From Hyphomicrobiales bacterium (lineage in GTDB: Bacteria; Pseudomonadota; Alphaproteobacteria; Rhizobiales; Rhizobiaceae), in the NCBI GenBank assembly GCA_900467185.1, contig UBPA01000011.1, positions 186,001-250,000 on the forward strand: a stretch of 64,000 nucleotides of DNA. The letters run 5' to 3'. Shown here piece after piece: positions 27,604 to 37,085 of this stretch. Position 1 is the first letter of the stretch. Each line of letters begins with the position of its first letter. The position numbers and the translations under genes are program-made. The notes under the pieces are model-generated. The model was not told where the DNA came from and made no database searches. It saw only the letters and a program-made list of their open reading frames with translations.

Positions 27604-28614
27604 ATGACGAATCCGGTACTGGTCGAGGTGACGCGCGGGCCTCTGGTGGAAAGCCGCCATCGTGGCATGGTGATCGCGGTCGATGGCGACGGCCACACCG
27701 TCTTCTCCCTCGGCGACGTCGATGCCGCCATCTTCCCGCGGTCAGCCTGCAAGGCGATGCAGGCCCTGCACCTCATTGAGACCGGCGCCGCCGACGCTTA
27801 CGGGCTCGACCAGCGGATGCTCGCGCTCGCGTGCTCGTCCCACAATGGCGAGCCGGAACATGCGGCCCTTGCCGCCGACATGCTGGCGCTGGCCGGGCGC
27901 GACGTCTCGACGCTCGAATGCGGCGCCCATTGGTCCTTCAGCCAGCCGGTACTGATCGACCAGGTGCGGGCGATGGACAAGCCGAACGCGCTGCACAACA
28001 ACTGCTCCGGCAAGCATTCCGGCTTCATCTGCGCGGCCTGCCATGCGGGCGTCGATCCGCAAGGCTATATCGGCTACGACCACTTCATCCAGCGCGAGAT
28101 CCGCGATGCGATGGAAAGCCTGACGGGCGCTGCCCTCGGCCACGACAATTGCGGCATCGACGGCTGCGCCATCCCCACCTACGCCGTCCCGCTGAAGGGT
28201 CTCGCCCACGGATTTGCAAAGATGGCGACCGGAACGGGCCTTGCGCCCGAGCGCGCCAGAGCCGCGCGCCGGCTGATCGGCGCCTGCATGGCCGAGCCCT
28301 TCTACGTCGCGGGCACCAAACGCGCCTGCACCCGCCTCATGCGGATCGCACCGGGCCGCATCTTCGCCAAGACCGGTGCGGAAGGGGTCTTCTGTGCCGC
28401 CATTCCCGAACAGGGCATCGCCATCGCGCTCAAATGCGAGGACGGCACCACCCGCGCTGCCGAAGCGATGATCGCTGCAACGCTCGCCCGCTTCTTCCGC
28501 GACGAGCCCGAGATCGAAGCTGCCTTACTGGCGGAAGCGACGACCTCGATGCACAACTGGAACGGCATGCATGTCGGCGATGTCAGGGTCACCGAGGCCT
28601 TCGGCCGCGCCTGA
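27604..28614 (+). CDS. ansA: L-asparaginase, Rhizobium etli type
   Basis: Cytoplasmic enzyme of 336 residues that hydrolyses asparagine to aspartate and ammonia. It belongs to the class 3 family (PF06089), unrelated to the E. coli enzymes. The Ser-x-x-Lys pair lies in PRSACKAM (Ser47, Lys50). The residues equivalent to the known zinc-site and catalytic residues appear as Cys134 (NNCSGKHSG), Asp186 and Cys188 (DNCGIDGC), Cys242 (KRACTRL) and Lys256 (FAKTGAEG). GAGG precedes the ATG. Confidence 0.92.
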   Translation: MTNPVLVEVTRGPLVESRHRGMVIAVDGDGHTVFSLGDVDAAIFPRSACKAMQALHLIETGAADAYGLDQRMLALACSSHNGEPEHAALAADMLALAGRDVSTLECGAHWSFSQPVLIDQVRAMDKPNALHNNCSGKHSGFICAACHAGVDPQGYIGYDHFIQREIRDAMESLTGAALGHDNCGIDGCAIPTYAVPLKGLAHGFAKMATGTGLAPERARAARRLIGACMAEPFYVAGTKRACTRLMRIAPGRIFAKTGAEGVFCAAIPEQGIAIALKCEDGTTRAAEAMIAATLARFFRDEPEIEAALLAEATTSMHNWNGMHVGDVRVTEAFGRA

Positions 28615-28687
28615 AAGCATCGCCTCGGCAGGTTGGGGCGCGTTTCGCGGCGACGCCTCAACGCAAAGCCGCACCGCTCTTTTTTTC

Positions 28688-28707
28688 TTGATTGACGGAT
28701 CAATCAA
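28688..28707. promoter_or_regulatory. BetI operator (bet box)
   Basis: Perfect 8-bp dyad TTGATTGA-CGGA-TCAATCAA located 32 nt upstream of the betI start. It fits the AT-rich palindrome recognised by the TetR-type repressor BetI, so the operon should be derepressed by choline. Confidence 0.75.
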
Positions 28708-28739
28708 AATTAAGCTCTCTCCGACGACGGGAGATGCGG

Positions 28740-29351
28740 ATGCCGAAGGTCGGAATGGAGCCGGTGCGCCGAAAGGCTTTGGTCGATGCTGCCATCAGCG
28801 CCATCGGAGACCAGGGCACGCTCGCCGTGACCATGTCGGACATCGCCCGCCGCGCCGGCGTCTCCCCTGCGCTCGCCCATCACTATTTCGGCAGCAAGGA
28901 CCAGCTGCTGACGGAGACCATGCGCTCGCTGCTGCGCGACCTGCGCCGCGATACCGTGTCGGCACTGGCCGAGGCTGACGGCCCCCGCGCCCGCGTCTCG
29001 GCCATCATCCGCGTCAGCTTCCATGCCGGGCAGTTCGCGCCGGAAACGGTGGCCGCCTGGCTGGCCTTCTACACCGAGGCACAGCGCTCGGAAGCCGTCC
29101 GCCGGCTGCTCGTGTTCTACGCCCGCCGCCTGCACTCGAACCTGACAGCCAGCCTCTCGCAGCTCTGCCCGAAGACGGAAGCCTCCCGCATCGCCGAGGC
29201 GACGGCCGCGCTGATCGACGGCCTCTACATCCGCCGTGCCCTGGGCGCCGCGCCGCTGACGACCGAGCGGTCCATCGCGCTGGCGGAAGACGCCATCGAT
29301 GCTGCCCTCGCCCGCCTCGCAACCCAACAAGGGAAAGGACCCGCCGCGTGA
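28740..29351 (+). CDS. betI: Choline-responsive repressor BetI
   Basis: TetR-family repressor of 203 residues. The N-terminus [19 protein letters not shown] and helix-turn-helix ([28 protein letters not shown]) are characteristic of BetI. It controls glycine-betaine synthesis from choline. The ATG at 28740 has GGGAG 6 nt upstream, whereas the in-frame ATG at 28734 abuts it. The palindromic operator is just upstream, and the gene overlaps betC by four bases (GTGA). Confidence 0.95.
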   Translation: MPKVGMEPVRRKALVDAAISAIGDQGTLAVTMSDIARRAGVSPALAHHYFGSKDQLLTETMRSLLRDLRRDTVSALAEADGPRARVSAIIRVSFHAGQFAPETVAAWLAFYTEAQRSEAVRRLLVFYARRLHSNLTASLSQLCPKTEASRIAEATAALIDGLYIRRALGAAPLTTERSIALAEDAIDAALARLATQQGKGPAA

Positions 29352-30889
29352 GCCCCGTCGAGAGCAGCAAGCCGAACATCCTGATCATCATGGTCGACCA
29401 GCTCAACGGAAAACTCTTTCCGGATGGCCCGGCGGAATGGCTGCATGCGCCGCATCTGAAGGCTCTCGCCGCGCGCTCGGCCCGCTTCGTCAACAATTAC
29501 ACCTCGTCGCCGCTCTGCGCGCCGGCCCGCGCCTCCTTCATGGCGGGCCAGTTGCCGAGCCGCACCGGCGTCTACGACAACGCGGCGGAATACGTCTCCT
29601 CCATTCCCACCTTCGCCCACCACCTGCGCCGCGCCGGCTACTACACGGCGCTCTCCGGCAAGATGCATTTCGTCGGCCCCGACCAGTTGCACGGCTTCGA
29701 GGAGCGGCTGACGACGGATATCTACCCCGCGGATTTCGGCTGGACGCCGGACTATCGCAAGCCCGGCGAGCGGATCGACTGGTGGTATCACAATCTCGGC
29801 TCGGTCACCGGTGCGGGCGTCGCCGAGATCACCAACCAGATGGAATATGACGACGAGGTCGCCTTTCTCGCCGAGCAGAAGATCTATCATCTCGCACGCG
29901 ACATCGACGCCGCCGGATGCCGACCCTGGTGCCTGACGGCCTCCTTCACCCATCCGCACGACCCCTACGTGGCCCGCCGCCGGTTCTGGGATCTTTACGA
30001 GGACTGCGCCCATCTTCTGCCCGAGGTCGGCATGCTGGAGACGCAGGATCCGCATTCCGAGCGCCTGATTGCGGCCTGCGACTATGCCAGCTTTACCGTG
30101 ACGGAAACCGACATCCGCCGCTCGCGGCAGGCCTATTTCGCCAACATCTCCTATATCGACGAGAAGGTCGGCCGGCTCGTGGACACGCTGGAGCGGACGC
30201 GCCAGCTGGACGACACGCTGATCCTGTTCTGCTCGGACCATGGCGATATGCTGGGCGAACGCGGCCTGTGGTTCAAGATGAACTTCTTCGAGGGCTCCGC
30301 CCGCGTGCCGCTGATGATCGCAGGCCCCGGCGTCACGCCCGGCCTGCACGAAGCGCCCGTCTCCAACCTCGACGTCACCCCCACGCTCTGCGACCTCGCG
30401 GGCATCTCGATGGACGAGATCATGCCGTGGACGGACGGGGAAAGCCTGCTGCCGGTCATCAACGGCGCGGAACGGGTCTCGCCCGTGCTGATGGAATATG
30501 CAGCGGAAGGATCGATCGCCCCGCTCGTCGCCATCCGCGAGGGCAAGTGGAAATACGTCCACTGCGCCGATGATCCCGACCAGCTGTACGATCTGGACGC
30601 CGATCCGCTGGAGCTGGACAACCTCGCGCCATCCCCACCGACCACCGCCATCGCCGCCACGCTGGAGGCTTTCCGCCAGATGCGCGAGGCCCGCTGGGAC
30701 ATGCCGGCCTTCGATGCCGCCGTGCGCGAAAGCCAGGCCCGCCGCTGGGTGGTCTACGAGGCCCTGCGCAACGGCGCCTACTACCCCTGGGACCACCAGC
30801 CGCTGCAGAAAGCCTCCGAACGCTACATGCGCAACCACATGAACCTCGACAATCTCGAAGACTCCAAGCGATTTCCACGAGGAGAATGA
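29348..30889 (+). CDS. betC: Choline-sulfatase BetC
   Basis: Sulfatase of 513 residues that hydrolyses choline-O-sulfate to choline and sulfate in the cytoplasm, feeding the betaine pathway. The sulfatase signature CAPAR (Cys57, to be converted to formylglycine) is preceded by SSPL. The metal-binding MVDQLN and the [13 protein letters not shown] segment are present. The GTG start overlaps the betI stop. A choline-sulfatase within the bet operon is the arrangement known from Sinorhizobium meliloti. Confidence 0.94.
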   Translation: MSPVESSKPNILIIMVDQLNGKLFPDGPAEWLHAPHLKALAARSARFVNNYTSSPLCAPARASFMAGQLPSRTGVYDNAAEYVSSIPTFAHHLRRAGYYTALSGKMHFVGPDQLHGFEERLTTDIYPADFGWTPDYRKPGERIDWWYHNLGSVTGAGVAEITNQMEYDDEVAFLAEQKIYHLARDIDAAGCRPWCLTASFTHPHDPYVARRRFWDLYEDCAHLLPEVGMLETQDPHSERLIAACDYASFTVTETDIRRSRQAYFANISYIDEKVGRLVDTLERTRQLDDTLILFCSDHGDMLGERGLWFKMNFFEGSARVPLMIAGPGVTPGLHEAPVSNLDVTPTLCDLAGISMDEIMPWTDGESLLPVINGAERVSPVLMEYAAEGSIAPLVAIREGKWKYVHCADDPDQLYDLDADPLELDNLAPSPPTTAIAATLEAFRQMREARWDMPAFDAAVRESQARRWVVYEALRNGAYYPWDHQPLQKASERYMRNHMNLDNLEDSKRFPRGE

Positions 30890-31003
30890 CGGATGGCGAG
30901 AGCGCCACGGTCGATCTTTCTCCAAAGGCCCATCTGGCCGAAGCATGAGCCGTCCGGCCGACAAGGCCTCTAGAGTAAGAACCGCCCGAAAGGACAAGAC
31001 ACC

Positions 31004-32467
31004 ATGAGAGCCCAGCCGAAAGCTTCCCACTTCATCGATGGCGCCTATGTCGAGGATACCGCGGGCACCCCGTTCGACAGCCTCTATCCCGCAACCGGCG
31101 AGGTCATCGCAAGGCTTCACGCCGCAACGCCCGCCATCGTCGCGCAAGCCGTGGCGGCGGCGAAACGGGCGCAGCCGGAATGGGCGGCGCTGAGTCCGAC
31201 GGCACGCGGCCGGATTCTGAAGAAGGCGGCCGACATCATGCGGACACGCAACCGCGAACTGTCGGAGCTGGAAACGCTCGACACCGGCAAGCCGATCCAG
31301 GAAACGATCGTCGCCGACCCCACCTCGGGCGCCGACAGCTTCGAGTTTTTCGGCGGCGTGGCCGCTGCGGCGCTGAATGGTGAGCACATCCCGCTGGGGG
31401 CCGACTTCGCCTACACACGACGCGTGCCCATCGGCGTCTGCGTCGGCATCGGCGCCTGGAACTACCCCCAGCAGATCGCCTGCTGGAAGGCGGCACCGGC
31501 GCTCGTTTCGGGCAATGCCATGGTGTTCAAGCCCTCGGAAAACACGCCGCTCGGCGCGTTGAAGATCGCCGAGATCCTCATCGAGGCGGGGCTGCCGAAG
31601 GGGCTGTTCAACGTCATCCAGGGCGACCGGGACACCGGCCCCCTGCTCGTCGGCCACCCCGATGTCGGCAAGGTGTCGCTGACCGGCTCGGTGCCGACCG
31701 GACGCAAGGTCGCGGCCGCGGCAGCTGGCCAGCTGAAGCATGTCACCATGGAACTCGGCGGCAAGTCGCCGCTGATCGTGTTCGAGGACGCCGATCTCGA
31801 CAGCGCCATCGGCGGCGCGATGCTCGGCAATTTCTATTCGACCGGACAGGTCTGCTCCAACGGCACGCGCGTCTTCGTGCAGAAGAGCGTCAAGGACCGC
31901 TTCCTCTCCGGCCTCAAGGCCCGCACGGAAAAGATCGTCATCGGCGACCCCATGGACGAAGCGACCCAGCTTGGGCCGATGGTCTCGCGGCCACAGCGCG
32001 ACAAGGTGCTCGACTACATCGAGACCGGCAAGGCGGAAGGCGCAACGCTCGTCACCGGCGGCGCCATCCCCAACGACGTGCCGGCCGAAGGCACCTACAT
32101 CCAGCCGACCGTCTTTGCCGATGTCACCGACACGATGACGATCGCCCGCGAAGAGATCTTCGGCCCTGTGATGTGCGTGCTGGATTTCGACGATGAGGAC
32201 GAGGTCGTCGCCCGCGCCAATGCCACCGAATTCGGCCTCTCCGCCGGCGTCTTCACGAGCGACATCACCCGCGCCCACCGCGTGGTGGACAAGCTGGAAG
32301 CCGGGACCCTCTGGATCAACACCTACAATCTCTGCCCGGTCGAAATCCCCTTCGGCGGCTCGAAGCAATCCGGCTTCGGCCGCGAGAACTCGGTTGCTGC
32401 TCTCCAGCACTATACCGAACTGAAGACGGTCTATGTCGCGATGGGCAAGGTCGAGGCGCCCTATTGA
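31004..32467 (+). CDS. betB: Betaine aldehyde dehydrogenase BetB
   Basis: NAD(P)-dependent dehydrogenase of 487 residues that oxidises betaine aldehyde to glycine betaine. It has the general base Glu250 ([10 protein letters not shown]) and the catalytic Cys284 ([10 protein letters not shown]), plus the bet-type C-terminus ([15 protein letters not shown]). It follows betC after 114 nt. Its last seven bases overlap the end of an antitoxin gene on the opposite strand. Confidence 0.95.
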   Translation: MRAQPKASHFIDGAYVEDTAGTPFDSLYPATGEVIARLHAATPAIVAQAVAAAKRAQPEWAALSPTARGRILKKAADIMRTRNRELSELETLDTGKPIQETIVADPTSGADSFEFFGGVAAAALNGEHIPLGADFAYTRRVPIGVCVGIGAWNYPQQIACWKAAPALVSGNAMVFKPSENTPLGALKIAEILIEAGLPKGLFNVIQGDRDTGPLLVGHPDVGKVSLTGSVPTGRKVAAAAAGQLKHVTMELGGKSPLIVFEDADLDSAIGGAMLGNFYSTGQVCSNGTRVFVQKSVKDRFLSGLKARTEKIVIGDPMDEATQLGPMVSRPQRDKVLDYIETGKAEGATLVTGGAIPNDVPAEGTYIQPTVFADVTDTMTIAREEIFGPVMCVLDFDDEDEVVARANATEFGLSAGVFTSDITRAHRVVDKLEAGTLWINTYNLCPVEIPFGGSKQSGFGRENSVAALQHYTELKTVYVAMGKVEAPY

Positions 32468-32829
32468 TGGGCGTCGCGCTCCATTACGAGATCGTCGAGA
32501 TCGACGTTCAAAGCCGTGGCGATGCGCTTGAGCACATCGACCGACCCGGTCTTCTTGCCACCCTCGATCTCCGAGAGATAAGGCTGCGAGATACCGGCGG
32601 ACGCGGCAAGATCGGAGACGGTGAGGCCACGATATTTGCGGAAGACAGCAATGGAGTTCTCGCCATTGGCACGTGCCTCGACGATCTCGAGCGGCCAGGT
32701 TTCCTCGCCGGCAGCGATACGGGCAAGAACGATCTGCGCCTCCAGGCTATCGACCAAATCCTCATAGTCTTCTTCACTAAGAAGAATGTAGCCCTTGCCG
32801 TCGATCGTCAGTTTCTGAATGTCGCCCAT
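32461..32829 (-). CDS. XRE-family antitoxin
   Basis: Protein of 122 residues. The N-terminal part ([18 protein letters not shown]) resembles antitoxin dimerisation segments, and the C-terminal part is a Cro/CI helix-turn-helix ([39 protein letters not shown]). It follows the toxin gene by 6 nt on the minus strand, an order (toxin first) seen in HigBA-like systems. It should neutralise the toxin and repress the pair. AAGGACG precedes the ATG. Confidence 0.88.
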   Translation of the reverse strand: MGDIQKLTIDGKGYILLSEEDYEDLVDSLEAQIVLARIAAGEETWPLEIVEARANGENSIAVFRKYRGLTVSDLAASAGISQPYLSEIEGGKKTGSVDVLKRIATALNVDLDDLVMERDAHQ

Positions 32830-32835
32830 CGTCCT

Positions 32836-33081
32836 TCATTCCCTGTAAATGCTGCCTCTTGGACCAGCGCCGACGACAAGAACGATCTGCCCCTGATCAT
32901 CGATGATCACCCGATCCTGGCCCACGCGGATACGGTACAAATCCTCGCCCTGAAGCTTCTTGATATCGACCCGCTCGCCACGTGCGTAAGCTTTGACTTT
33001 CTCGATGATCGCGGCCTTGCGTTTAGGCTGCATCGCTTGCAGCACCTTGTCGGCTTGCTCCAAGAGCACCACCGTTTTCAT
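32836..33081 (-). CDS. RelE/ParE-superfamily toxin
   Basis: Small basic protein of 81 residues with a RelE-like pattern: an N-terminal helix pair (KVLQAMQPKRKAAIIEKVKAYA) and strands KKLQGEDLYRIRVGQDRVII. This resembles mRNA-interferase or gyrase toxins of the RelE/ParE superfamily; the target cannot be told from sequence. The ATG at 33081 is chosen because upstream codons are not family-like. The pair sits between betB and betA, on the strand opposite to them. Confidence 0.86.
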   Translation of the reverse strand: MKTVVLLEQADKVLQAMQPKRKAAIIEKVKAYARGERVDIKKLQGEDLYRIRVGQDRVIIDDQGQIVLVVGAGPRGSIYRE

Positions 33082-33090
33082 GCAATAAAT

Positions 33091-33105
33091 ATAGCCAATA
33101 GCTAT
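33091..33105. promoter_or_regulatory. Dyad upstream of the toxin gene
   Basis: ATAGC-CAATA-GCTAT, a 5-bp inverted repeat 9 nt before the toxin start in an AT-rich patch. This is the expected position for the antitoxin's autoregulatory operator. It also lies within the short leader of betA. Confidence 0.5.
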
Positions 33106-33145
33106 GAAACAGACACGCGCACAGCGATAGTGGAGCTGCACTGAC

Positions 33146-34816
33146 ATGATCACAGAAGCAGATTTCGTCATCATCGGCTCCGGCTCCGCCGGCTCCGCGC
33201 TCGCCTATCGCCTGTCCGAGGACGGCCGGAACACCGTGATCGTCATCGAAGCGGGTGGGTCCGATATCGGGCCCTTCATCCAGATGCCGGCAGCGCTCGC
33301 CTGGCCGATGAGCATGAAGCGATACAATTGGGGGTATTACTCGGAGCCCGAGCCGAACCTCAACAATCGCCGCATCAGCGCACCGCGCGGCAAGGTCATC
33401 GGCGGCTCCTCGTCGATCAACGGGCTCGTCTACGTACGGGGCCACGCCGAGGACTTCAATCGCTGGGAAGCGCTCGGCGCCCGCGGCTGGGCCTATGCCG
33501 ACGTGCTGCCCTATTTCAAGCGGATGGAGCACAGCCATGGCGGCGAGGAGGGATGGCGGGGCACCGACGGTCCGCTTCACGTACGGCGCGGCCCGGTGAA
33601 GAACCCGCTTTTCCATGCCTTCATCGAGGCCGGAAGCGAAGCGGCCTTCGAGATGACGGAGGACTACAACGGCTCCAAGCAGGAGGGCTTCGGCCTGATG
33701 GAGCAGACGATCCACAACGGCCGCCGCTGGTCGGCCGCCAACGCCTATCTCCGCCCGGCCCTGAAGCGGGCGAACGTCTCGCTGGCCCATGGACTGGCCC
33801 GCCGCGTCGTGATCGAGAACGGTCGTGCCATCGGCGTGGAGATCGAGCGCGGCGGCGCGATCGAGGTGATCCGAGCGAAGCGCGAGGTCATCGTCTCCGC
33901 CTCCTCGTTCAATTCGCCGAAGCTGCTCATGCTCTCCGGCATCGGGCCTGGCGCGCATCTCCAGTCGATGGGGATCGAGGTCAAGGCCGACCGCCCGGGC
34001 GTCGGCGCCAACCTTCAGGATCATATGGAGTTCTACTTCCAGCAGGTCTCCACCAAGCCGGTTTCGCTCTATTCCTGGTTGCCCTGGTTCTGGCAGGGGG
34101 TCGCCGGGGCGCAATGGCTGATGACGCGAACGGGGCTCGGCAGCTCCAACCAGTTCGAGGCCTGCGCCTTCCTGCGTTCAGCGCCGGGCCTCAAGCAACC
34201 CGACATCCAGTATCACTTCCTGCCCGTCGCCATTTCCTATGACGGCAAGGCGGCAGCCAAAAGCCACGGCTTCCAGGTGCATGTCGGCTACAATCTGTCG
34301 AAGTCGCGCGGCGCGGTGACCCTGCGCTCGTCCGATCCGAAGGCCGACCCTGTCATCCGCTTCAACTATATGAGCCATCCGGAAGACTGGGAGAAGTTCC
34401 GCCACTGCGTCCGCCTCACCCGCGAGATCTTCCGCCAGCCGGCGTTCGACACCTATCGCGGCCCGGAGATCCAGCCCGGCGAGACCGTCACAAGCGATGA
34501 GGATATCGACGCCTTCCTGCGCGAGCACCTGGAAAGCGCCTACCACCCTTGCGGCACCTGCCGCATGGGCGACGCGAACGATCTGATGGCCGTCGTGGAT
34601 CCGGAAACACGCGTCATCGGCATCGAGGGCCTGCGCGTCGCCGACAGCTCCATCTTCCCGCACGTCACCTACGGCAACCTCAACGGCCCGTCGATCATGA
34701 CCGGCGAAAAGGCCGCCGACCATATCCTCGGAAAACAGCCCCTGCCTCGTTCCAACCAGGAGCCGTGGGTGAACCCGCAGGCGGAAACGGGCGGGAGGCG
34801 GATGTCGTCGCTGTAG
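33146..34816 (+). CDS. betA: Choline dehydrogenase BetA
   Basis: Membrane-associated FAD enzyme of 556 residues (GMC oxidoreductase) that oxidises choline to betaine aldehyde. It has the N-terminal FAD motif [16 protein letters not shown], the GMC signature [18 protein letters not shown] and the C-terminal CGTCRMG region with the active-site histidine (YHPCGTC). It is the last bet gene but is separated from betB by a toxin-antitoxin pair on the opposite strand, so it may need its own promoter. Confidence 0.95.
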   Translation: MITEADFVIIGSGSAGSALAYRLSEDGRNTVIVIEAGGSDIGPFIQMPAALAWPMSMKRYNWGYYSEPEPNLNNRRISAPRGKVIGGSSSINGLVYVRGHAEDFNRWEALGARGWAYADVLPYFKRMEHSHGGEEGWRGTDGPLHVRRGPVKNPLFHAFIEAGSEAAFEMTEDYNGSKQEGFGLMEQTIHNGRRWSAANAYLRPALKRANVSLAHGLARRVVIENGRAIGVEIERGGAIEVIRAKREVIVSASSFNSPKLLMLSGIGPGAHLQSMGIEVKADRPGVGANLQDHMEFYFQQVSTKPVSLYSWLPWFWQGVAGAQWLMTRTGLGSSNQFEACAFLRSAPGLKQPDIQYHFLPVAISYDGKAAAKSHGFQVHVGYNLSKSRGAVTLRSSDPKADPVIRFNYMSHPEDWEKFRHCVRLTREIFRQPAFDTYRGPEIQPGETVTSDEDIDAFLREHLESAYHPCGTCRMGDANDLMAVVDPETRVIGIEGLRVADSSIFPHVTYGNLNGPSIMTGEKAADHILGKQPLPRSNQEPWVNPQAETGGRRMSSL

Positions 34817-34820
34817 AATG

Positions 34821-34907
34821 TTTCAGCAATAGTGCGAAGCGATTTTGCGTTCAGTGGCTCCTAGAGACAATAGATCTGGATTTTTGCGCTTCGCAGAAAG
34901 ACTGAAA
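34821..34907. repeat. Interrupted 20-nt inverted repeat (possible palindromic element)
   Basis: The left arm is TTTCAG-N6-TGCGAAGC (34821-34840) and the right arm is GCTTCGCA-N6-CTGAAA (34888-34907): 14 of 20 positions pair, with matched unpaired centres, and a 47-nt middle. It begins 4 nt after the betA stop. It could be a transcript-end structure or a degraded member of the short dispersed palindromes I recall from rhizobial genomes. Confidence 0.5.
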
Positions 34908-35216
34908 CGCTTGTCTGTTGTAAATCAGAACTTGAGATCTCCAAGAAACATGACGATCAGATTCTATTAATTGTCCGTCTTCGGCCGGGCCTCCTGCAGT
35001 CGGATGGAACGCAGGAAAATCATCTTAGAATGGCGACAGGGGTACATCGGCATTCAAGCCGCATGGCACGTCGACGTTATCGTGAGGTGACCGCAGCACC
35101 GCATTCTCTGTCGGGTGTTAGCGGTCTCATTCGGCAATCATGCGGACACGTCGCATCTCAAGGCCCAAGAAGTGCCACCGAAAGCGGGGCAACCTCCGTT
35201 TTTCCGCATCCGCACC

Positions 35217-35241
35217 GATCGGAGTGATATTTGCTCCGATC
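35217..35241. promoter_or_regulatory. Dyad upstream of cysH (distal)
   Basis: GATCGGAG (35217-35224) and CTCCGATC (35234-35241), perfect 8-bp arms with 9 nt between. It is a candidate operator for the sulfate-assimilation operon. Confidence 0.4.
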
Positions 35242-35271
35242 TCCGGCCATTGGAAATCCGTTTTTCTGTCT

Positions 35272-35295
35272 TTTATCACGCAAGACTGCGATAAA
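35272..35295. promoter_or_regulatory. Dyad upstream of cysH (proximal)
   Basis: TTTATC-N12-GATAAA, with inner GCA/TGC matches, ends 24 nt before the cysH start. The form resembles a LysR-type (CysB-like) binding site, but the regulator is not encoded here. Confidence 0.4.
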
Positions 35296-35319
35296 GGCTG
35301 CAACCATACAGGATAACCC

Positions 35320-36087
35320 ATGACATCCATGTCTCTTGAAACAACTGCGGCGGCGCTGGCCCGGCAGCTGGAATGTCTCACCCTCGGCGAGAGGCTGGCG
35401 CTGGTTGCCTCTCTCGACGGGCGTGCGGTCTTCACCACCAGCCTCGGCATCGAAGATCAGGTTATCACGGCCGCCATCGGCACGGCGAAGCTCGACATCG
35501 CGGTGTCCACGCTCGAAACCGGCCGGCTGTTCAACGAGACCGTCGCCCTGATCGACACGACGGAGCAGACCTATGACATCCTTATCAAGCGCTTTCATCC
35601 CGAGCAGGCCGATATCGACGCCTATGCCGCAAGCTATGGGCTGAACGGCTTTTATGAGAGCATCGAGGCCCGCCACGGCTGCTGCGGCGTGCGCAAGGTG
35701 AAGCCGCTCGCCCGTGCGCTCGCCGGTGCGACCTACTGGATCACAGGCCTGCGCCGCGGCCAGTCCGGCAACCGCGCCGATACGCCCTTTGCCGAAGCCG
35801 ATCTCGACCGCGGCCTGATCAAGATCAATCCGCTTGCAGACTGGGATATCGATACGATCCGCGCCTATGTCGTGGCCGAAGCGATTCCCGTCAATCCGCT
35901 GCACGCCCGCGGCTATCCCTCGATCGGCTGCGAGCCCTGTACGCGGGCCATCAAGCCCGGCGAGCCGGAGCGCGCCGGACGCTGGTGGTGGGAAAACGAC
36001 GAAACCCGCGAATGCGGCCTGCACGTGGCGGACGCCGCTTCGCAGCCGATACCCGACACGAAGGCGATGGCCGGCAGCGCCGCCTGA
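35320..36087 (+). CDS. cysH: Adenylyl-sulfate (APS) reductase CysH
   Basis: Enzyme of 255 residues that reduces activated sulfate to sulfite. The paired cysteines CC (121-122) and CxxC (204-207) that hold a 4Fe-4S cluster are present, along with the catalytic ECGLH (Cys232). This marks it as the assimilatory APS-reducing type, as in rhizobia, rather than the cluster-free PAPS reductase of enterobacteria. It heads the cysH-cysD-cysN operon, 44 nt before cysD. Two dyads lie upstream. Confidence 0.93.
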   Translation: MTSMSLETTAAALARQLECLTLGERLALVASLDGRAVFTTSLGIEDQVITAAIGTAKLDIAVSTLETGRLFNETVALIDTTEQTYDILIKRFHPEQADIDAYAASYGLNGFYESIEARHGCCGVRKVKPLARALAGATYWITGLRRGQSGNRADTPFAEADLDRGLIKINPLADWDIDTIRAYVVAEAIPVNPLHARGYPSIGCEPCTRAIKPGEPERAGRWWWENDETRECGLHVADAASQPIPDTKAMAGSAA

Positions 36088-36131
36088 CGCGCGCCGCCCG
36101 ACCCCGACCGAACGAGACTGGAGACCACCCG

Positions 36132-37085
36132 ATGTCCCTGACGCTTCCGGAAACGGAACTTCACAATCCGCAGAGCGCCCGCCCGCCGCTCGACCCGCAT
36201 CTCAAGGCGCTCGAGAACGAAGCCATCCACATCTTCCGCGAAGTGGCCGGCGAGTTCGAAAAGCCTGTCATGCTCTATTCCGTCGGCAAGGACAGTTCCG
36301 TCCTGCTGCACCTCGCGCGCAAGGCGTTCTACCCCGGTCGCGTGCCGTTTCCGCTGCTGCATGTGAACACCGGCTGGAAATTCGCCGAGATGATCGCGTT
36401 CCGCGACGAGATTGTCGAGCGCTACGACCTCGACCTGATCGAGCACATCAACCCGCGCGGTGCGGCGGAGAACGTTACGCCGTTCACCCACGGCTCGGCG
36501 CTCTATACCGACATCATGAAGACCGAGGGTCTGCGCCAGGCGCTGGACGCCGGCGGCTTCGATGCGGCCTTCGGCGGCGCACGCCGCGACGAGGAGGCGA
36601 GCCGCGCCAAGGAACGCATCTACTCGTTCCGCACGCCCGACCACCGCTGGGACCCGCGCAACCAGCGCCCGGAACTCTGGAACGTCTATAACGGCATGAT
36701 CCGCAAGGGCGAAAGCGTGCGCGCCTTCCCGCTGTCGAACTGGACCGAGGTCGATATCTGGCGCTACATCCAGGCCGAGGAAATCCCGATCGTCCCCCTC
36801 TACTTCGCGGCGGAGCGCCCGGTCGTCGAGCGCGACGGCATGATGATCCTGGCGGAAGATCCGCGGCTGGAGCTGCAGCCGGGCGAAGCCAAGCGCCAGG
36901 AGCTGATCCGCTTCCGCACGCTCGGCTGTTTCCCGCTGACCGGCGCCATCCGCTCCAGCGCCACCACGCTGACCGACATCATCGCAGAACTCGAGACCGC
37001 GACCGTCTCCGAACGTCAGGGCCGCGCCATCGACCGGGACCAGTCCGGTTCGATGGAGAAGAAAAAACGCGAAGGATATTTCTGA
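36132..37085 (+). CDS. cysD: Sulfate adenylyltransferase subunit 2 CysD
   Basis: Catalytic subunit of ATP sulfurylase, 317 residues. It has the PP-loop ATP pyrophosphatase motif [14 protein letters not shown] and the family stretches [14 protein letters not shown] and LRCPLTG-like [12 protein letters not shown], and it ends KKKREGYF as usual. It makes APS from ATP and sulfate together with CysN. The ATG at 36132 is preferred; the longer frame overlaps cysH. Its stop overlaps the cysN start by one base. Confidence 0.95.
   Translation: MSLTLPETELHNPQSARPPLDPHLKALENEAIHIFREVAGEFEKPVMLYSVGKDSSVLLHLARKAFYPGRVPFPLLHVNTGWKFAEMIAFRDEIVERYDLDLIEHINPRGAAENVTPFTHGSALYTDIMKTEGLRQALDAGGFDAAFGGARRDEEASRAKERIYSFRTPDHRWDPRNQRPELWNVYNGMIRKGESVRAFPLSNWTEVDIWRYIQAEEIPIVPLYFAAERPVVERDGMMILAEDPRLELQPGEAKRQELIRFRTLGCFPLTGAIRSSATTLTDIIAELETATVSERQGRAIDRDQSGSMEKKKREGYF

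Larger units (their letters stand above)
34817..35319. other. Intergenic region between betA and cysH
   Basis: About 500 nt without a credible gene, noticeably more AT-rich than its flanks in the first half. It contains a long interrupted inverted repeat (34821-34907) next to betA and two dyads close to cysH (35217-35241 and 35272-35295). I see no riboswitch that I recognise. Confidence 0.7.

Noticed and set aside
29225-32410. Very long open frame (about 1060 codons) on the minus strand
   Set aside because: It runs antisense to betI, betC and betB, has no domain, and is rich in Arg/Gly/His/Asp as expected from the antisense of GC-rich coding sequence.
31004-32467. Alternative reading of betB as a general succinate-semialdehyde dehydrogenase
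   Set aside because: The operon context with betI, betC and betA and the BetB-like C-terminus favour betaine aldehyde dehydrogenase.
35030-35227. Open frame of 65 codons between betA and cysH
   Set aside because: No ribosome-binding site, no motif, and it overlaps the cysH control region; likely chance.
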